The notes beneath the pieces are model-generated. The model saw only the letters and a program-made list of their open reading frames with translations. It searched no databases and was not told where the DNA came from. From a virus, in IMG/VR virus record IMGVR_UViG_3300031696_000017, positions 1 through 41,991 of that record: 41,991 nucleotides of DNA. The stretch is one strand, 5' to 3'. Made by a program: the position numbers and the translations under genes. Positions 9,778 through 17,841 of this stretch are shown here, piece after piece. Each line of letters starts with the position of its first letter. The first letter of the stretch is position 1.

Positions 9778-12700
9778 ATGATTATTGGATGGATTATAGC
9801 GGCAGTAGTCGCAGTCGTTGTTGGTGGTGCCGCACTAATGGCAAAAATGCAGGCTAAGATGCAAGGCAAGCAGGCTGGGATGATGATCGCGAAAGAGGGC
9901 GGTTCAAATCCGATTAAAATGGTCTACGGTAAACGGCGCATTGGTACGGACAACGCATGGAAAGGGGTCTCAAATCTAAGTTTGAAAACCTCATCCGGCT
10001 GGGACTCTGCGTACATACACTATAAGGAATCTGAATTAGACAGCTCCCATAAAAATAAAGAATTCCTGCATCGTCTCGACGTTTGGTGCCAGGGTCCAGT
10101 TCACTCAATTGGAAACTATAAAATCGACGGTGACAAAACGAGTCACACTCGCTTCGCAAATGGGTCAAGGGCGTGGGCCCGTATTCTTACAAAGCACGGG
10201 AACCCTAATCAAACAATGTTCTCGGCCATGTCTTCGGGGCTTACTGCAATTGACGCATCAATGAAGGGCGATGACCTCGCTTGGAGCTGGTCCCGATTTT
10301 ACTATCACCCGGAAAAACCAGAGTACCAGGGCGAGCCTAACGTCACTGCTGAGGTCCAAGGCCTGAAGGTCTGGGATCCACGCACGAACTTTTACAATCC
10401 GACGGTCAAGTCATGGTCAGATAATCCGGCGCTCTGTTTGCTCGACTATTTACTGGCCGACTACGGCAGAGAGTTATTAGTAGCAGATATTGATATTGCA
10501 TCCTTTATTGCAGCGGCAAACTCGTGTGATGCAATGGTGCCTCTCCCAGATGAGCCAGTCGCTGCAGAACCGACGGTGATCTATGTCGAGATCGACGGCA
10601 CAACAGTCGCGATAGAGATCGGGGACACATTTCCCGATTACAGGGTTGGACAGGCTTCTGGCAGTCGCAAGCGCTACACCACAAACCTTATCTTAGAATC
10701 CGACAACTCAACAATAGACAATTGTGCTGAAATCCTTAAGACAATGAAAGGCTCGTTGCCTTTTGTCAATGGCAAATACAAGCTACTGATGGAGGAAGAA
10801 GGCTCTGCTGTGATGTCGTTCAGTAATGACAACATTCTTGGCGGTGTTAGTCTTGGATGGGCAGATCGCTCAAAAAGAACCAATCGCGTAACTGTAAAGT
10901 TCCCGAACGAAAACAAAGGCTACCAGGACGACACTGTTAGCTGGCCTGCAGCCAATAGTGCTTTGCATTTAGCCTATAAGGCTTATGACAACGACGAGGA
11001 CCTGCACTCAGAGTTTGAGCTAACAGGTGTCACCGATTTTTATCAAGCAAGGGACATGGCTGAGTTTGCGGTCCGCGAATCTCGGTCTCAGGAATATGTC
11101 ACCTTTAAAACACAGCCACAGGCAATGGCTTTGGAATGCGGTGATGTCATAACAGTCTCTAACGATGCGCTGGATATTGTCAGCAAGCTTTACCGGGTTC
11201 GTGAGACCTCAATGAATGCTGACCTCACTGTCACAGTTAAGGCGCAGATCTATGACGCGACGATCTATCCGTGGAGTGTGGGGGACGAGGCCGCTGAGGC
11301 CGTGACCCTGAACATGACTCCCAGCCTGTTCGATCAGCCTGCTGTGATGCAAAACGTCACCGCATCGACAGCCACTCTGCTAAACGATGACGGAACGGCT
11401 CTCACGGAAGCGACTGTGACATGGGATGAAATTGAAACCGGAACCTCCGAAATCGATTACGTTGAAATCGGCTACAAATTAAACGCCGAGACTGTCTATG
11501 TCTGGGCAATTCTTCCAGCGGAATCACTGTCGCACACAATCACCGGGCTGCAGGATGTGCAGCTGTACAACATAGCAGCACGCTATCGCAACACGGTTGG
11601 CAAGTTCTCGGATGTTGTGGTGGTCAATATTGGCACGCTAACAGCTGGGACGAATCTTGACGCAGCAGCAGCAGCCGCACAGGCCACAGCAAACGCCGCA
11701 GCATTGGTGGCCGCTCAGGCTGTAACTGATGCCGCAGCAGCAGCCGCACTAGTAACTGCGCTAGACTTTTCGACATACCTTATTAACAGCGATCTCCCGG
11801 ATCTTTCAGCCTTTATTACCCAAGCCGAAGCAGATGCTGCTCAAGGGGCTGCTGAGACGTATGCTGATGGCATTACCGAAAATTTCCAAACAGCTGCACA
11901 AGTATCTTCAGCAATAGCGGCTGATGAAACTGTGATTGATGGTGCAAGGATTACCACGGGGACAATCAACGCTGCTCGTATAAGTCTTACCGGGCATAGC
12001 ACCTCGGAACTAACTAACAACAGCGGGTTTGCTACTGGGGACCAAGTGTCTGCTGCTCAAACAGCAGCTGAAGCAGCAGCAGCGACCTACGCCGATTTAC
12101 AGGTGACAGGCCTTGCTACTACTGCAGAGCTGGCCACTGCCCAATCAGCAGCTGAAGCAGCAGCAGCGACCTACGCTGAATTGTTATTTGAAAGTGCTCC
12201 AACACAAGCTGATATCACTGCTGCTCAAACAGCAGCTGAAGCAGCAGCAGCAACCTACGCCGATTTACAGGTGACAGGCCTTGCTACTACTGCAGAGCTG
12301 GCCACTGCCCAATCAGCAGCTGAAGCAGCAGCAGCGACCTACGCTGATTTGTTATTTGCAAGTGCTCCAACACAAGCTGATATCACTGCTGCTCAAACAG
12401 CAGCTGAAGCAGCAGCAGCAACCTACGCCGATTTACAGGTGACAGGTCTTGCTACTACTGCAGAGCTAGCCATTGCCCAAGCAGCAGCTGAAGCAGCAGC
12501 AGCGACCTACGCCGATTTGTTATTTGCTGCTGCTCCAACAGCCGCTGAGATCGCAATTTCAATCAGTGATGCAGTTGGTGCAATTGATTTATCAGGTTAT
12601 GTTGCCAATGGTGATCTGGCGGGCTATGTGACAACGGTGCAGGGCGTGGCACTGCAAGCTGCTGCTGAGGAATATGCTGATGGCATTACCGAAAATTTCC

Positions 12701-14064
12701 AAACAGCTGCACAAGTATCTTCAGCAATAGCAACTGATACAACCGTGATTGATGGCGCAAGGATTACCACGGGGACAATCAACGCTGCTCGTATTAGCAT
12801 ATCGGGACTTGATGCCTCAGATCTGAACAACGATGCGTTCGCTGTACCAGCTGATATTCCCGACATTTCTGGGCTCGCAGCGTCTGCTGATATTCCCGAC
12901 ATTTCTGGGCTCGCAGCGTCTGCTGATGTCACTGCCGCACAAGCAGCAGCACAATTATATGCTGATGGATTAGTCACCGGGTTTCAAACCGCTGCGCAAG
13001 TATCGACAGCAATAGAGTCTGATACAACCGTGATTGATGGCGCTCGGATTACGACTGGCACCATTAACGCTGCCCGAATAAGCCTGTCGGGTTTTAACCT
13101 ATCGGACCTCAACAACGATGGCTTTGCGTTGTCAACTGACATCCCGAACATATCCAATCTGCAAACAGCCGCTCAAGTTACTACAGCCATTCAGACTGAT
13201 ACAACGACAATTAATGGTTCGCGAATTGTAACGGGCACGCTAAGCGCCGGGACTATCTCGGGCGGTACGTTAGACTTCACAAATGTAACAGCTGGCAACC
13301 TTTTTGTGAATTCAATTAGCGGTGACGTCAACACGCTGATCCCCTTTAAAAAGCAAACAACTCAGACAATTCCATACCTTACTTCATCAACGAGTTTTAC
13401 TATTTTTGAAGGAACTATTCCGGCATCAGGTAGCGCAGATATAAAGCGAAAGCCATATATTTCAGCGACAGGCTGGGGTGTGTTTGAAAATGACGACGTG
13501 TATAAACTTGAGCTGTGGATGCGGGTCAATGCGCCAGCAGCATCAGGAAATACTTCATATGGCGCAATTAGTAACCCGGAGGTTTTTACTAATCCATATA
13601 TGGGAACCACAGGTTCGCTGCAAGTCTCCGGGCAAATTTATCTCCCAGCCGGAACGCTGCTGAAGGACCAATATATGACGTCCGTTAGAACCCTTGGAAG
13701 TGTGTGGTACTCGTTTTATAATTCGTCGACAAATAAAACAACCATCTCCTACCAACAGGACCCGGTCTCGGGCGTTGGTCCAATATTGGCCTATGCAAAT
13801 CGCTCCCTTGTAATACCCCCACCGCCGACGAGCTATACGCTAGTTAACGAGTTCTTTTTCCGGTCTCCATTTGATTATGACCCATACCAATTTGCCATCA
13901 ATGGTGCACTGAGTGACTCAACCGAGCACTCGGTAGATTGTCAGATAAAGCTCAGGCTTTTCAATCAAGTTGGCAGCGGTTCAATTCCGTACTCGCAACC
14001 TAGTAAAAATTGGAACTACGACCGGATCTACAACGTGTCCGGCATCATGATGTCATTGAGGTAA
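9778..14064 (+). CDS. Tail tip / host specificity protein (lambda J-like) with repeated coiled-coil shaft
   Basis: At 1428 residues this is the largest complete gene. A hydrophobic N-terminal helix (MIIGWIIAAVVAVVVGGAAL) is followed by SNPIKMVYGKRRIG and a tip domain to about residue 510. A fibronectin-III-like domain follows (residues 525-620, with ATVTWDEIETGTSEIDYVEIGY). Next is a long Ala-rich shaft with three copies of a 56-residue unit (AAEAAAATYADL, GLATTAELA), and three copies of VIDGARITTGTINAARIS. The C-terminal 240 residues are unlike the rest and probably bind the receptor. J proteins form the central fibre and decide host range. The gene follows the DUF2163-like protein directly. 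Confidence 0.85.
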   Translation: MIIGWIIAAVVAVVVGGAALMAKMQAKMQGKQAGMMIAKEGGSNPIKMVYGKRRIGTDNAWKGVSNLSLKTSSGWDSAYIHYKESELDSSHKNKEFLHRLDVWCQGPVHSIGNYKIDGDKTSHTRFANGSRAWARILTKHGNPNQTMFSAMSSGLTAIDASMKGDDLAWSWSRFYYHPEKPEYQGEPNVTAEVQGLKVWDPRTNFYNPTVKSWSDNPALCLLDYLLADYGRELLVADIDIASFIAAANSCDAMVPLPDEPVAAEPTVIYVEIDGTTVAIEIGDTFPDYRVGQASGSRKRYTTNLILESDNSTIDNCAEILKTMKGSLPFVNGKYKLLMEEEGSAVMSFSNDNILGGVSLGWADRSKRTNRVTVKFPNENKGYQDDTVSWPAANSALHLAYKAYDNDEDLHSEFELTGVTDFYQARDMAEFAVRESRSQEYVTFKTQPQAMALECGDVITVSNDALDIVSKLYRVRETSMNADLTVTVKAQIYDATIYPWSVGDEAAEAVTLNMTPSLFDQPAVMQNVTASTATLLNDDGTALTEATVTWDEIETGTSEIDYVEIGYKLNAETVYVWAILPAESLSHTITGLQDVQLYNIAARYRNTVGKFSDVVVVNIGTLTAGTNLDAAAAAAQATANAAALVAAQAVTDAAAAAALVTALDFSTYLINSDLPDLSAFITQAEADAAQGAAETYADGITENFQTAAQVSSAIAADETVIDGARITTGTINAARISLTGHSTSELTNNSGFATGDQVSAAQTAAEAAAATYADLQVTGLATTAELATAQSAAEAAAATYAELLFESAPTQADITAAQTAAEAAAATYADLQVTGLATTAELATAQSAAEAAAATYADLLFASAPTQADITAAQTAAEAAAATYADLQVTGLATTAELAIAQAAAEAAAATYADLLFAAAPTAAEIAISISDAVGAIDLSGYVANGDLAGYVTTVQGVALQAAAEEYADGITENFQTAAQVSSAIATDTTVIDGARITTGTINAARISISGLDASDLNNDAFAVPADIPDISGLAASADIPDISGLAASADVTAAQAAAQLYADGLVTGFQTAAQVSTAIESDTTVIDGARITTGTINAARISLSGFNLSDLNNDGFALSTDIPNISNLQTAAQVTTAIQTDTTTINGSRIVTGTLSAGTISGGTLDFTNVTAGNLFVNSISGDVNTLIPFKKQTTQTIPYLTSSTSFTIFEGTIPASGSADIKRKPYISATGWGVFENDDVYKLELWMRVNAPAASGNTSYGAISNPEVFTNPYMGTTGSLQVSGQIYLPAGTLLKDQYMTSVRTLGSVWYSFYNSSTNKTTISYQQDPVSGVGPILAYANRSLVIPPPPTSYTLVNEFFFRSPFDYDPYQFAINGALSDSTEHSVDCQIKLRLFNQVGSGSIPYSQPSKNWNYDRIYNVSGIMMSLR
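12046..12530 (+). repeat. 168-bp in-frame direct repeats in the tail tip gene
   Basis: GATATCACTGCTGCTCAAAC recurs at 12211 and 12379, exactly 168 bases (56 codons) apart. A third, partial copy starts near 12046. Each unit encodes a predicted Ala-rich coiled coil. The near identity in DNA points to recent duplication and offers a route for changes in fibre length. Confidence 0.85.
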
Positions 14065-14066
14065 TT

Positions 14067-14414
14067 ATGGACTTATTTGTAAAGTACGACCACGACGCCG
14101 AACAGGTGACACTAGGCCCCCAGTCAGGAATGGCTGGGGAGGCTGGCTGGTTACCTTATATCGGTGAAAATCCTGCAATGGGACCAACCGATATGGCTGG
14201 TGATCGCTACATCGAGGAGCTGGGCGCTGTTGTCCGGGTTTCAGTAGGGTCCTTACCTGAGCTAACTTATCAACAGCAGCGCGTCCGGGCGTACCCCGAC
14301 ATCGGGGAGCAGCTCGACCTGCTTTTTCACGACATAACAACCGGGACTCTCAACACCGACGGTGGCTTGTATCAAGCGCTGCTTGCTGTGAAACTTGAGT
14401 ATCCTAAGGACTAA
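14067..14414 (+). CDS. Small tail-associated protein
   Basis: One hundred and fifteen residues from ATG 14067, with GAGG upstream that overlaps the end of the J-like gene; the in-frame start at 14010 lies inside that gene and is unlikely. It contains RVRAYPDIGEQLDLLFHDI and a C-terminal YQALLAVKLEYPKD. This YP.I.EQLD pattern is common in small proteins directly downstream of tail fibres in marine and enteric phages. The role is unknown; a fibre accessory is plausible. Confidence 0.6.
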   Translation: MDLFVKYDHDAEQVTLGPQSGMAGEAGWLPYIGENPAMGPTDMAGDRYIEELGAVVRVSVGSLPELTYQQQRVRAYPDIGEQLDLLFHDITTGTLNTDGGLYQALLAVKLEYPKD

Positions 14415-14417
14415 CTT

Positions 14418-14834
14418 ATGAAGTATAAAGAACAAGCCCTGGACCTTTTACGTGTCCATGAAGGCTACCGGCAGTTTCCCTATGCAGATAGCTTAGGGAT
14501 TCAAACGATTGGCTATGGGCGCAACCTAGAGTCTCGTGGGATCTCTGAACCGGAGGCTGCAACGCTGCTTGCAAACGATATTGCAGAAGCTGAAAACTGC
14601 CTTGGAAAGTATGACTATTACGCAGGACTCAGTGACGAGCGCAAAGCTGTGTTGATCGATATGATGGTCAATTTAGGTTCTACAAGACTTGCTGGTTTTG
14701 AAAAAATGCATGCGGCTCTGTGCGCTGGTGACTACAAACAGGCCTGCGTTGAAATGCTTGATAGTAAATGGGCGGACCAGGTAGGGCAGCGCTCACTTAC
14801 CCTTGCTGACGTGATGTACAACAACAAAATTTAG
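14418..14834 (+). CDS. Endolysin, glycoside hydrolase family 24 lysozyme
   Basis: One hundred and thirty-eight residues. The T4-lysozyme catalytic triad is visible with exact spacing: Glu15 (RVHEGYR), Asp24 (YADS) and Thr30 (QTIGYGRN), matching T4 E11, D20 and T26. It should cut the glycan strands of peptidoglycan at the end of infection. There is no obvious signal peptide, so it needs the holin encoded next for release. Length is a little short of T4 lysozyme (164) but complete for the R/gp5-type branch. Confidence 0.92.
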   Translation: MKYKEQALDLLRVHEGYRQFPYADSLGIQTIGYGRNLESRGISEPEAATLLANDIAEAENCLGKYDYYAGLSDERKAVLIDMMVNLGSTRLAGFEKMHAALCAGDYKQACVEMLDSKWADQVGQRSLTLADVMYNNKI

Positions 14835-14843
14835 GAGGCCTAT

Positions 14844-15209
14844 ATGTGGTCATTAGCATTCAAGGCTGCAACTAACCTTGGCAGCAAGTGGTTTGAAAAC
14901 CGATCAAAAAGGAGCGATGCAAAGCTCATTAAGGAGCTCGCCATCCTGTCAGGCGAAAGAGCTGCCGACCTGGCTAGTGTCAGTGACATGTCAACCTCAC
15001 TTAAGGACGAGTTTTTAACAATCGTTTTAACAATCCCTTTAGGCGTTGTATTTTATGCAGCGGTCTGGGGTGACATGGCGATGATTGCCCAGGTTGAGCT
15101 TGCCTTTGAGGTTATGAGTACGCTGCCAGAATGGTACCAGTGGTGCTTTATGGGTTGTGTGGCTGCAACATTCGGCCTCCGGTCCGTTAAGGCCTTTGGT
15201 CCAAAATAG
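14844..15209 (+). CDS. Holin, three-segment GTA_holin_3TM-like
   Basis: One hundred and twenty-one residues with TTAGGAGG before ATG 14844. An N-terminal amphipathic part (LGSKWFENRSKRSDAKLIKE) is followed by hydrophobic segments near residues 58-74 (FLTIVLTIPLGVVFYAAVW) and 93-114 (EWYQWCFMGCVAATFGLRS). This arrangement and the position after the lysozyme match the 3TM holin family that opens the inner membrane. Confidence 0.75.
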   Translation: MWSLAFKAATNLGSKWFENRSKRSDAKLIKELAILSGERAADLASVSDMSTSLKDEFLTIVLTIPLGVVFYAAVWGDMAMIAQVELAFEVMSTLPEWYQWCFMGCVAATFGLRSVKAFGPK

Positions 15210-15233
15210 CGCAACATTAAGTAGGAGGCTCCC

Positions 15234-15461
15234 ATGCCAAATCAGTATGCCAATCTACTTGAAAAAATAGAACGGCAAAATAGCTATTCTTTAAAGGATA
15301 AATTAGAAGCAAGGTACGAGTTGAGCAATGCTGCCGCCGCTATTACAAGTGGCATTAAGACTAACCACAAGTACCTAAAAGTGATTATTGCACTACAACT
15401 TGCAGACCTGGGTTACCAAAACAGCGCGTCGCTAGCAAACCTTCTTAGAATTTTTATGTAA
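15234..15461 (+). CDS. Small hypothetical protein at the end of the late operon
   Basis: Seventy-five residues behind a strong GTAGGAGG site, ATG 15234. Mostly helical by composition (LLEKIERQNSYSLKDKLEARYELSNAAAA); no membrane segment or cysteine. It is the last gene before a strong terminator and could belong to the lysis cassette. I do not recognise it. Confidence 0.55.
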   Translation: MPNQYANLLEKIERQNSYSLKDKLEARYELSNAAAAITSGIKTNHKYLKVIIALQLADLGYQNSASLANLLRIFM

Positions 15462-15466
15462 ACAAG

Positions 15467-15488
15467 CCCTCTTCGGAGGGTTTTTTTT
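15467..15488 (+). terminator. Strong terminator ending the late operon
   Basis: CCCTC, loop TTCG, GAGGG at 15467-15480, followed by eight T. The UUCG-type loop and T run make it a textbook rho-independent terminator, isolating late genes from the lysogeny module. Confidence 0.95.
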
Positions 15489-15502
15489 GCCTTGATTATT
15501 TG

Positions 15503-15531
15503 TGTACAACAGCGACTCTATGACGTAAAAT
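15503..15531 (+). promoter_or_regulatory. Putative host-type promoter of the XRE-integrase operon
   Basis: TGTACA (15503-15508), 17 bases, TAAAAT (15526-15531). The -35 is shared with three other candidates at 17036, 20355 and 22188 at the same spacing. GTTGTACACA on the minus strand overlaps the -35 and may be a regulator site. Confidence 0.5.
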
Positions 15532-15572
15532 TGTAGAACATTCATTTTGGCCGTGAGGTCCATGGAGCTGCT

Positions 15573-15890
15573 ATGCACAAGCAAGGCAAAAGAAACGAAG
15601 AGTCACTGGTGTTGCGCACAAACGCAGGCATTTTTTTAAAAGCACTGCGCGCACAGTCACAACTAACACAGCGGGACGTTGCTGAGGCCTTGGGCCTGCG
15701 ATATTACACAATGATAAGTCAGATTGAGTCTGGCTCGGCGCGGGTTCCACCTGAGCAGTATGCGGCCTACGCGAAGACTTTGGGTGTTGACCCGGCGATG
15801 TTTGTTCAAAAACTCACCCAATACTATGACCCACACACATATAAGGCTTTGTTCGGTAACCAGCGGCTTTCGATTGGCGACTTTACCTAA
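15573..15890 (+). CDS. XRE-family transcriptional regulator
   Basis: One hundred and five residues with a helix-turn-helix of the XRE/Cro type at about residues 20-75 (FLKALRAQSQLTQRDVAEALG, then MISQIESGSARVPPEQYAAYAKTLGVD). The remaining 30 residues are short, without a RecA-sensitive cleavage domain, so it is not a full CI repressor. It sits after its own promoter, and its stop overlaps the integrase start (TAATG), so both are co-translated. It could control lysogeny or integrase expression. Candidate operators are the GTTGTAC sites near 15503, 17035 and 17646. The regulator fold is clear; its target is inferred. Confidence 0.85.
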   Translation: MHKQGKRNEESLVLRTNAGIFLKALRAQSQLTQRDVAEALGLRYYTMISQIESGSARVPPEQYAAYAKTLGVDPAMFVQKLTQYYDPHTYKALFGNQRLSIGDFT

Positions 15891-16906
15891 TGCGCCTGTT
15901 TAGACGACCTGGAAGCGACCAGTGGCAGTATGAGCTTTCGACTCCAGACGGCAAAAAACGCTACTCTGCCCGAACCACCATCAAAAAAGAGGCTCGGCTT
16001 CTTGCTGCCTATAAACAACAGCAAGTTGATGACGCACGAAATTTTAACAAAGAGCCGTGCATTACTCTAGGCGAAGCCTGTGACAACTATGTGGGTGAGC
16101 AACGCCGCAAATCAAGCGCAAGCTACAAAAACGCTGTATGGAACGCCTCACATATTTGTGATGGTAGTCTGTGGGATCGCAGCACGCCCTTTGAAACGTT
16201 ATGCTCAAAAGACTTAGCTAGGTTGCAAAGCAGCAAAGCCCATTTGGCAAATACCTCAATCAACCACTTAACAACGGCCCTGGTCACTATGAAAAATAGG
16301 GCTGAGAGTTGGGGCGTGCAGGCTCCGACGTTTAAAGTAAAGAAGCTAAAGACTACGCCTAAATTTAGGTATTTACGTGAAGGCGAGGAGGCTAAGCTAC
16401 TTGGCGTTTGCAAGTCCCAGGAACTAAAAGACCTGATTGTTACGCTGGTAGACACTGGAATGCGCATAAGTGAGTGCGTCAGCCTAATGTGGAGTGACCT
16501 GGACGCTGATGGCGCTTTAGTGTACCGGGGGAAAACTGGTAATCGCACTGTACTGCCCTTAACGCCTCGAGTGCGCGAGCTACTTGCCCGGCGGGCTAAC
16601 AAAAGTCTGTATGTGTTTCCCCATAACACAATACCTAACGCACACCGCACATGCGCGACTAAAGGCATTCGTGAAGCTGCTAACCGGGCTGGCTTAAATT
16701 CACCTGAAGTCACTCAAAAGTTTGGCACGCTGACAGCTCACAGTTTACGAGACACTTATGCCACTCGATTGGTGCTTGCTGGTTTGACGCTGTATCAAGT
16801 TCAAATCATGCTTGGCCACGCGTCTCCAATCCAAACTCAAAAATATGCACATCTGGCCACCTCCGATATTAGTGCCCAAGTTTTGAATGCACTTACTAGC
16901 GTCTGA
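15890..16906 (+). CDS. int: Tyrosine recombinase integrase
   Basis: Three hundred and thirty-eight residues. The catalytic set is complete: Arg192 (TGMRISE), Lys215 (RGKTGNR), His284 and Arg287 (AHSLRDTYATR), His310 (LGHASP) and nucleophile Tyr319 (TQKYAHL). Residues 60-150 hold the core-binding SAM-like domain; the first 50 have the basic beta pattern of an arm-binding domain. It would recombine attP with the host attB. A complete tRNA-Asn 520 bases downstream is the likely attachment target. Expressed from the same operon as the XRE gene, with a phage-polymerase promoter overlapping its stop codon. Confidence 0.95.
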   Translation: MRLFRRPGSDQWQYELSTPDGKKRYSARTTIKKEARLLAAYKQQQVDDARNFNKEPCITLGEACDNYVGEQRRKSSASYKNAVWNASHICDGSLWDRSTPFETLCSKDLARLQSSKAHLANTSINHLTTALVTMKNRAESWGVQAPTFKVKKLKTTPKFRYLREGEEAKLLGVCKSQELKDLIVTLVDTGMRISECVSLMWSDLDADGALVYRGKTGNRTVLPLTPRVRELLARRANKSLYVFPHNTIPNAHRTCATKGIREAANRAGLNSPEVTQKFGTLTAHSLRDTYATRLVLAGLTLYQVQIMLGHASPIQTQKYAHLATSDISAQVLNALTSV

Positions 16907-16932
16907 TCAATTAAACTACATTATATGAAGAC
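16905..16932 (+). promoter_or_regulatory. Putative phage RNA polymerase promoter (copy 1, divergent)
   Basis: CAATTAAACTACATTATATG then AAGACG. It matches the family consensus with three changes in the upstream half. Probable start near 16927. It overlaps the integrase stop codon and is followed within 12 bases by a terminator stem. Confidence 0.6.
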
Positions 16933-16937
16933 GTTGC

Positions 16938-16959
16938 AGCCGCTTAATTGCGGCTTTTT
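16938..16959 (+). terminator. Terminator directly behind phage promoter copy 1
   Basis: AGCCGC, loop TTAATT, GCGGCT, then TTTTT. The same stem-loop recurs at 20809 and, with a TTCATT loop, at 22511. It ends the XRE-integrase operon. Confidence 0.85.
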
Positions 16960-16988
16960 AATACCTCTAATTTCACTCATTTTACCTA

Positions 16989-17020
16989 GCAATAGATTTT
17001 ACTTGCAAATAGATTATATT
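16989..17020. repeat. Direct repeats, possible operator
   Basis: GCAATAGATTTTA (16989) and GCAAATAGATTATA (17005) lie about 16 bases apart, just upstream of the promoter at 17036. The position suits a regulator or excisionase site; no direct evidence of binding. Confidence 0.35.
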
Positions 17021-17035
17021 CGCAGTAAAAAGTGT

Positions 17036-17064
17036 TGTACATAGGTATACAGTAAGTCTATTAT
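17036..17064 (+). promoter_or_regulatory. Putative host-type promoter of the small lysogeny genes
   Basis: TGTACA (17036-17041), 17 bases, TATTAT (17059-17064). Read one base earlier, TTGTAC with an 18-base spacer also fits a sigma-70 promoter. The spacer carries the palindromic GTATAC. It lies 34 bases before the 32-residue gene. Confidence 0.55.
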
Positions 17065-17097
17065 GTTCACTTACTTTACTAGAAGAGGTACTGCTGT

Positions 17098-17196
17098 ATG
17101 AGCAAGGGATATGAAATAATTTCTAAGGGGTTGAACCAGCCAGCAGAAATGCTCTGGTGGCTAACTGAGCCGGAGGGTTTTACTTATGGACTGTAA
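17098..17196 (+). CDS. Small hypothetical peptide, 32 residues
   Basis: ATG 17098 after AGAAGAGG. It reads MSKGYEIISKGLNQPAEM and ends FTYGL. Its 3' end overlaps the next gene by 11 bases, suggesting coupling. Placed between integrase and attachment site, where excisionases and lysis-lysogeny regulators are often found, but too short to place in a family. Confidence 0.4.
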   Translation: MSKGYEIISKGLNQPAEMLWWLTEPEGFTYGL

Positions 17197-17491
17197 CCTA
17201 AGATCAATAGGAGCAAAAGCTCTTCAAAAACATGGAGCGGCGGAGCTTACTTTAAGCCAGCTAGCTCAAGTCGAAACTGAAGGGTTGTGGGGTGGAGAAG
17301 ATATTGGCTATTGTGCAGAGCCCTGTAGTATTCACTACATGAACTCTTATAGCCAACCCTTAGAAGTAATTAGTGAAACAAAAAAAGTGATACAACATCA
17401 GTTGACGCTCTTTGAGAGCGAAATAATGGCTCCGATACTTGGACTCGAACCAAGGACCCACGGATTAACAGTCCGTTGCTCTACCAACTGA
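17186..17491 (+). CDS. Hypothetical protein whose 3' end is antisense to the tRNA
   Basis: One hundred and one residues, ATG 17186 with CGGAGG before it. Residues 1-80 (LRSIGAKALQKHGAAELTLS and SYSQPLEVISETKKVI) match nothing I know. The last 20 residues are encoded by the strand opposite tRNA-Asn, and the stop lies inside that gene, so the C-terminus is set by the attachment site. It could be a real lysogeny-control protein that was extended when the phage acquired the tRNA. The coding call is moderate. Confidence 0.45.
   Translation: MDCNLRSIGAKALQKHGAAELTLSQLAQVETEGLWGGEDIGYCAEPCSIHYMNSYSQPLEVISETKKVIQHQLTLFESEIMAPILGLEPRTHGLTVRCSTN
17406..17420. other. Hairpin beside the tRNA 3' end
   Basis: CGCTCT, loop TTG, AGAGCG: a perfect 6-pair inverted repeat six bases beyond the CCA end of the minus-strand tRNA. 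Possibly a tRNA transcript end or recombination landmark. Confidence 0.5.
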
Positions 17492-17502
17492 GCTATATCG
17501 GA
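17427..17502 (-). tRNA. tRNA-Asn (anticodon GTT), complete, probable attP core
   Basis: On the minus strand 76 bases fold as a full cloverleaf. The acceptor TCCGATA pairs with TATCGGA and the D stem is GCTC/GAGC. The anticodon stem is ACGGA/TCCGT with loop CTGTTAA (anticodon GTT). The T stem is CTTGG/CCAAG with loop TTCGAGT, followed by G and an encoded CCA. No mispairs are seen. Next to an integrase, such a tRNA usually marks the attachment site, where integration rebuilds the host tRNA gene. Here all of the tRNA is present, so it may also be expressed by the phage. The encoded CCA and overall sequence suggest a gammaproteobacterial origin. Confidence 0.93.
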
Positions 17503-17513
17503 ATTATCTAAAA

Positions 17514-17790
17514 CGGACACAAAGCGGACGCACATGCGTGACTTTGTATCTACTAACTAAACTACAAAACGGCTGAAACCCTTGTTATGCATGACTTTCA
17601 GAACTACATAAAAATGACCACCACTGTTGCTCTATTGATTAACAGTTGTACGTTATATAGTTACGCAATACTCCAAGCCTTGCCACACAAGGCTTTCAGC
17701 CCCATCCATCTACCACCAAAACACCCCCCAAGCCCCATAAGCGTTTAAAACGGACGCAAACTGGACACACCAGTGGCTTTGCCGTGTCCG
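17514..17790. repeat. Paired CGGAC(A/G)C repeats in the 340-bp gap before the RNA polymerase gene
   Basis: The gap from the tRNA to 17841 has no gene. It holds CGGACAC (17514) and CGGACGC (17525), 11 bases apart with AAAG between; then CGGACGC (17751) and TGGACAC (17762), again 11 apart with AAAC between; and an inverted copy GTGTCCG at 17784. Spacing of one helical turn on one side of attP suggests integrase arm sites or an accessory factor. A GTTGTACG at 17646, close to a promoter-like GTTATATAG, lies in the middle. Confidence 0.6.
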
Positions 17791-17841
17791 TCATAAAAGT
17801 AAAACCAACCACATATACACAACCAAAAAGCGAGGAAGACC

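Noticed and set aside
16123-16713. 196-codon minus-strand frame over the integrase
   Set aside because: Fully inside the integrase gene, which has all catalytic residues; the minus product has no recognisable motif and no start signal.
17640-17662. A sixth phage promoter (GATTAACAGTTGTACGTTATATAG)-like site before the RNA polymerase gene, read in two parts GATTAACAG and TTGTACGTTATATAG
   Set aside because: The spacing between the two conserved halves is off by one or two bases and the initiating G(G)A is missing. Kept only as a possible regulator site because of GTTGTAC.
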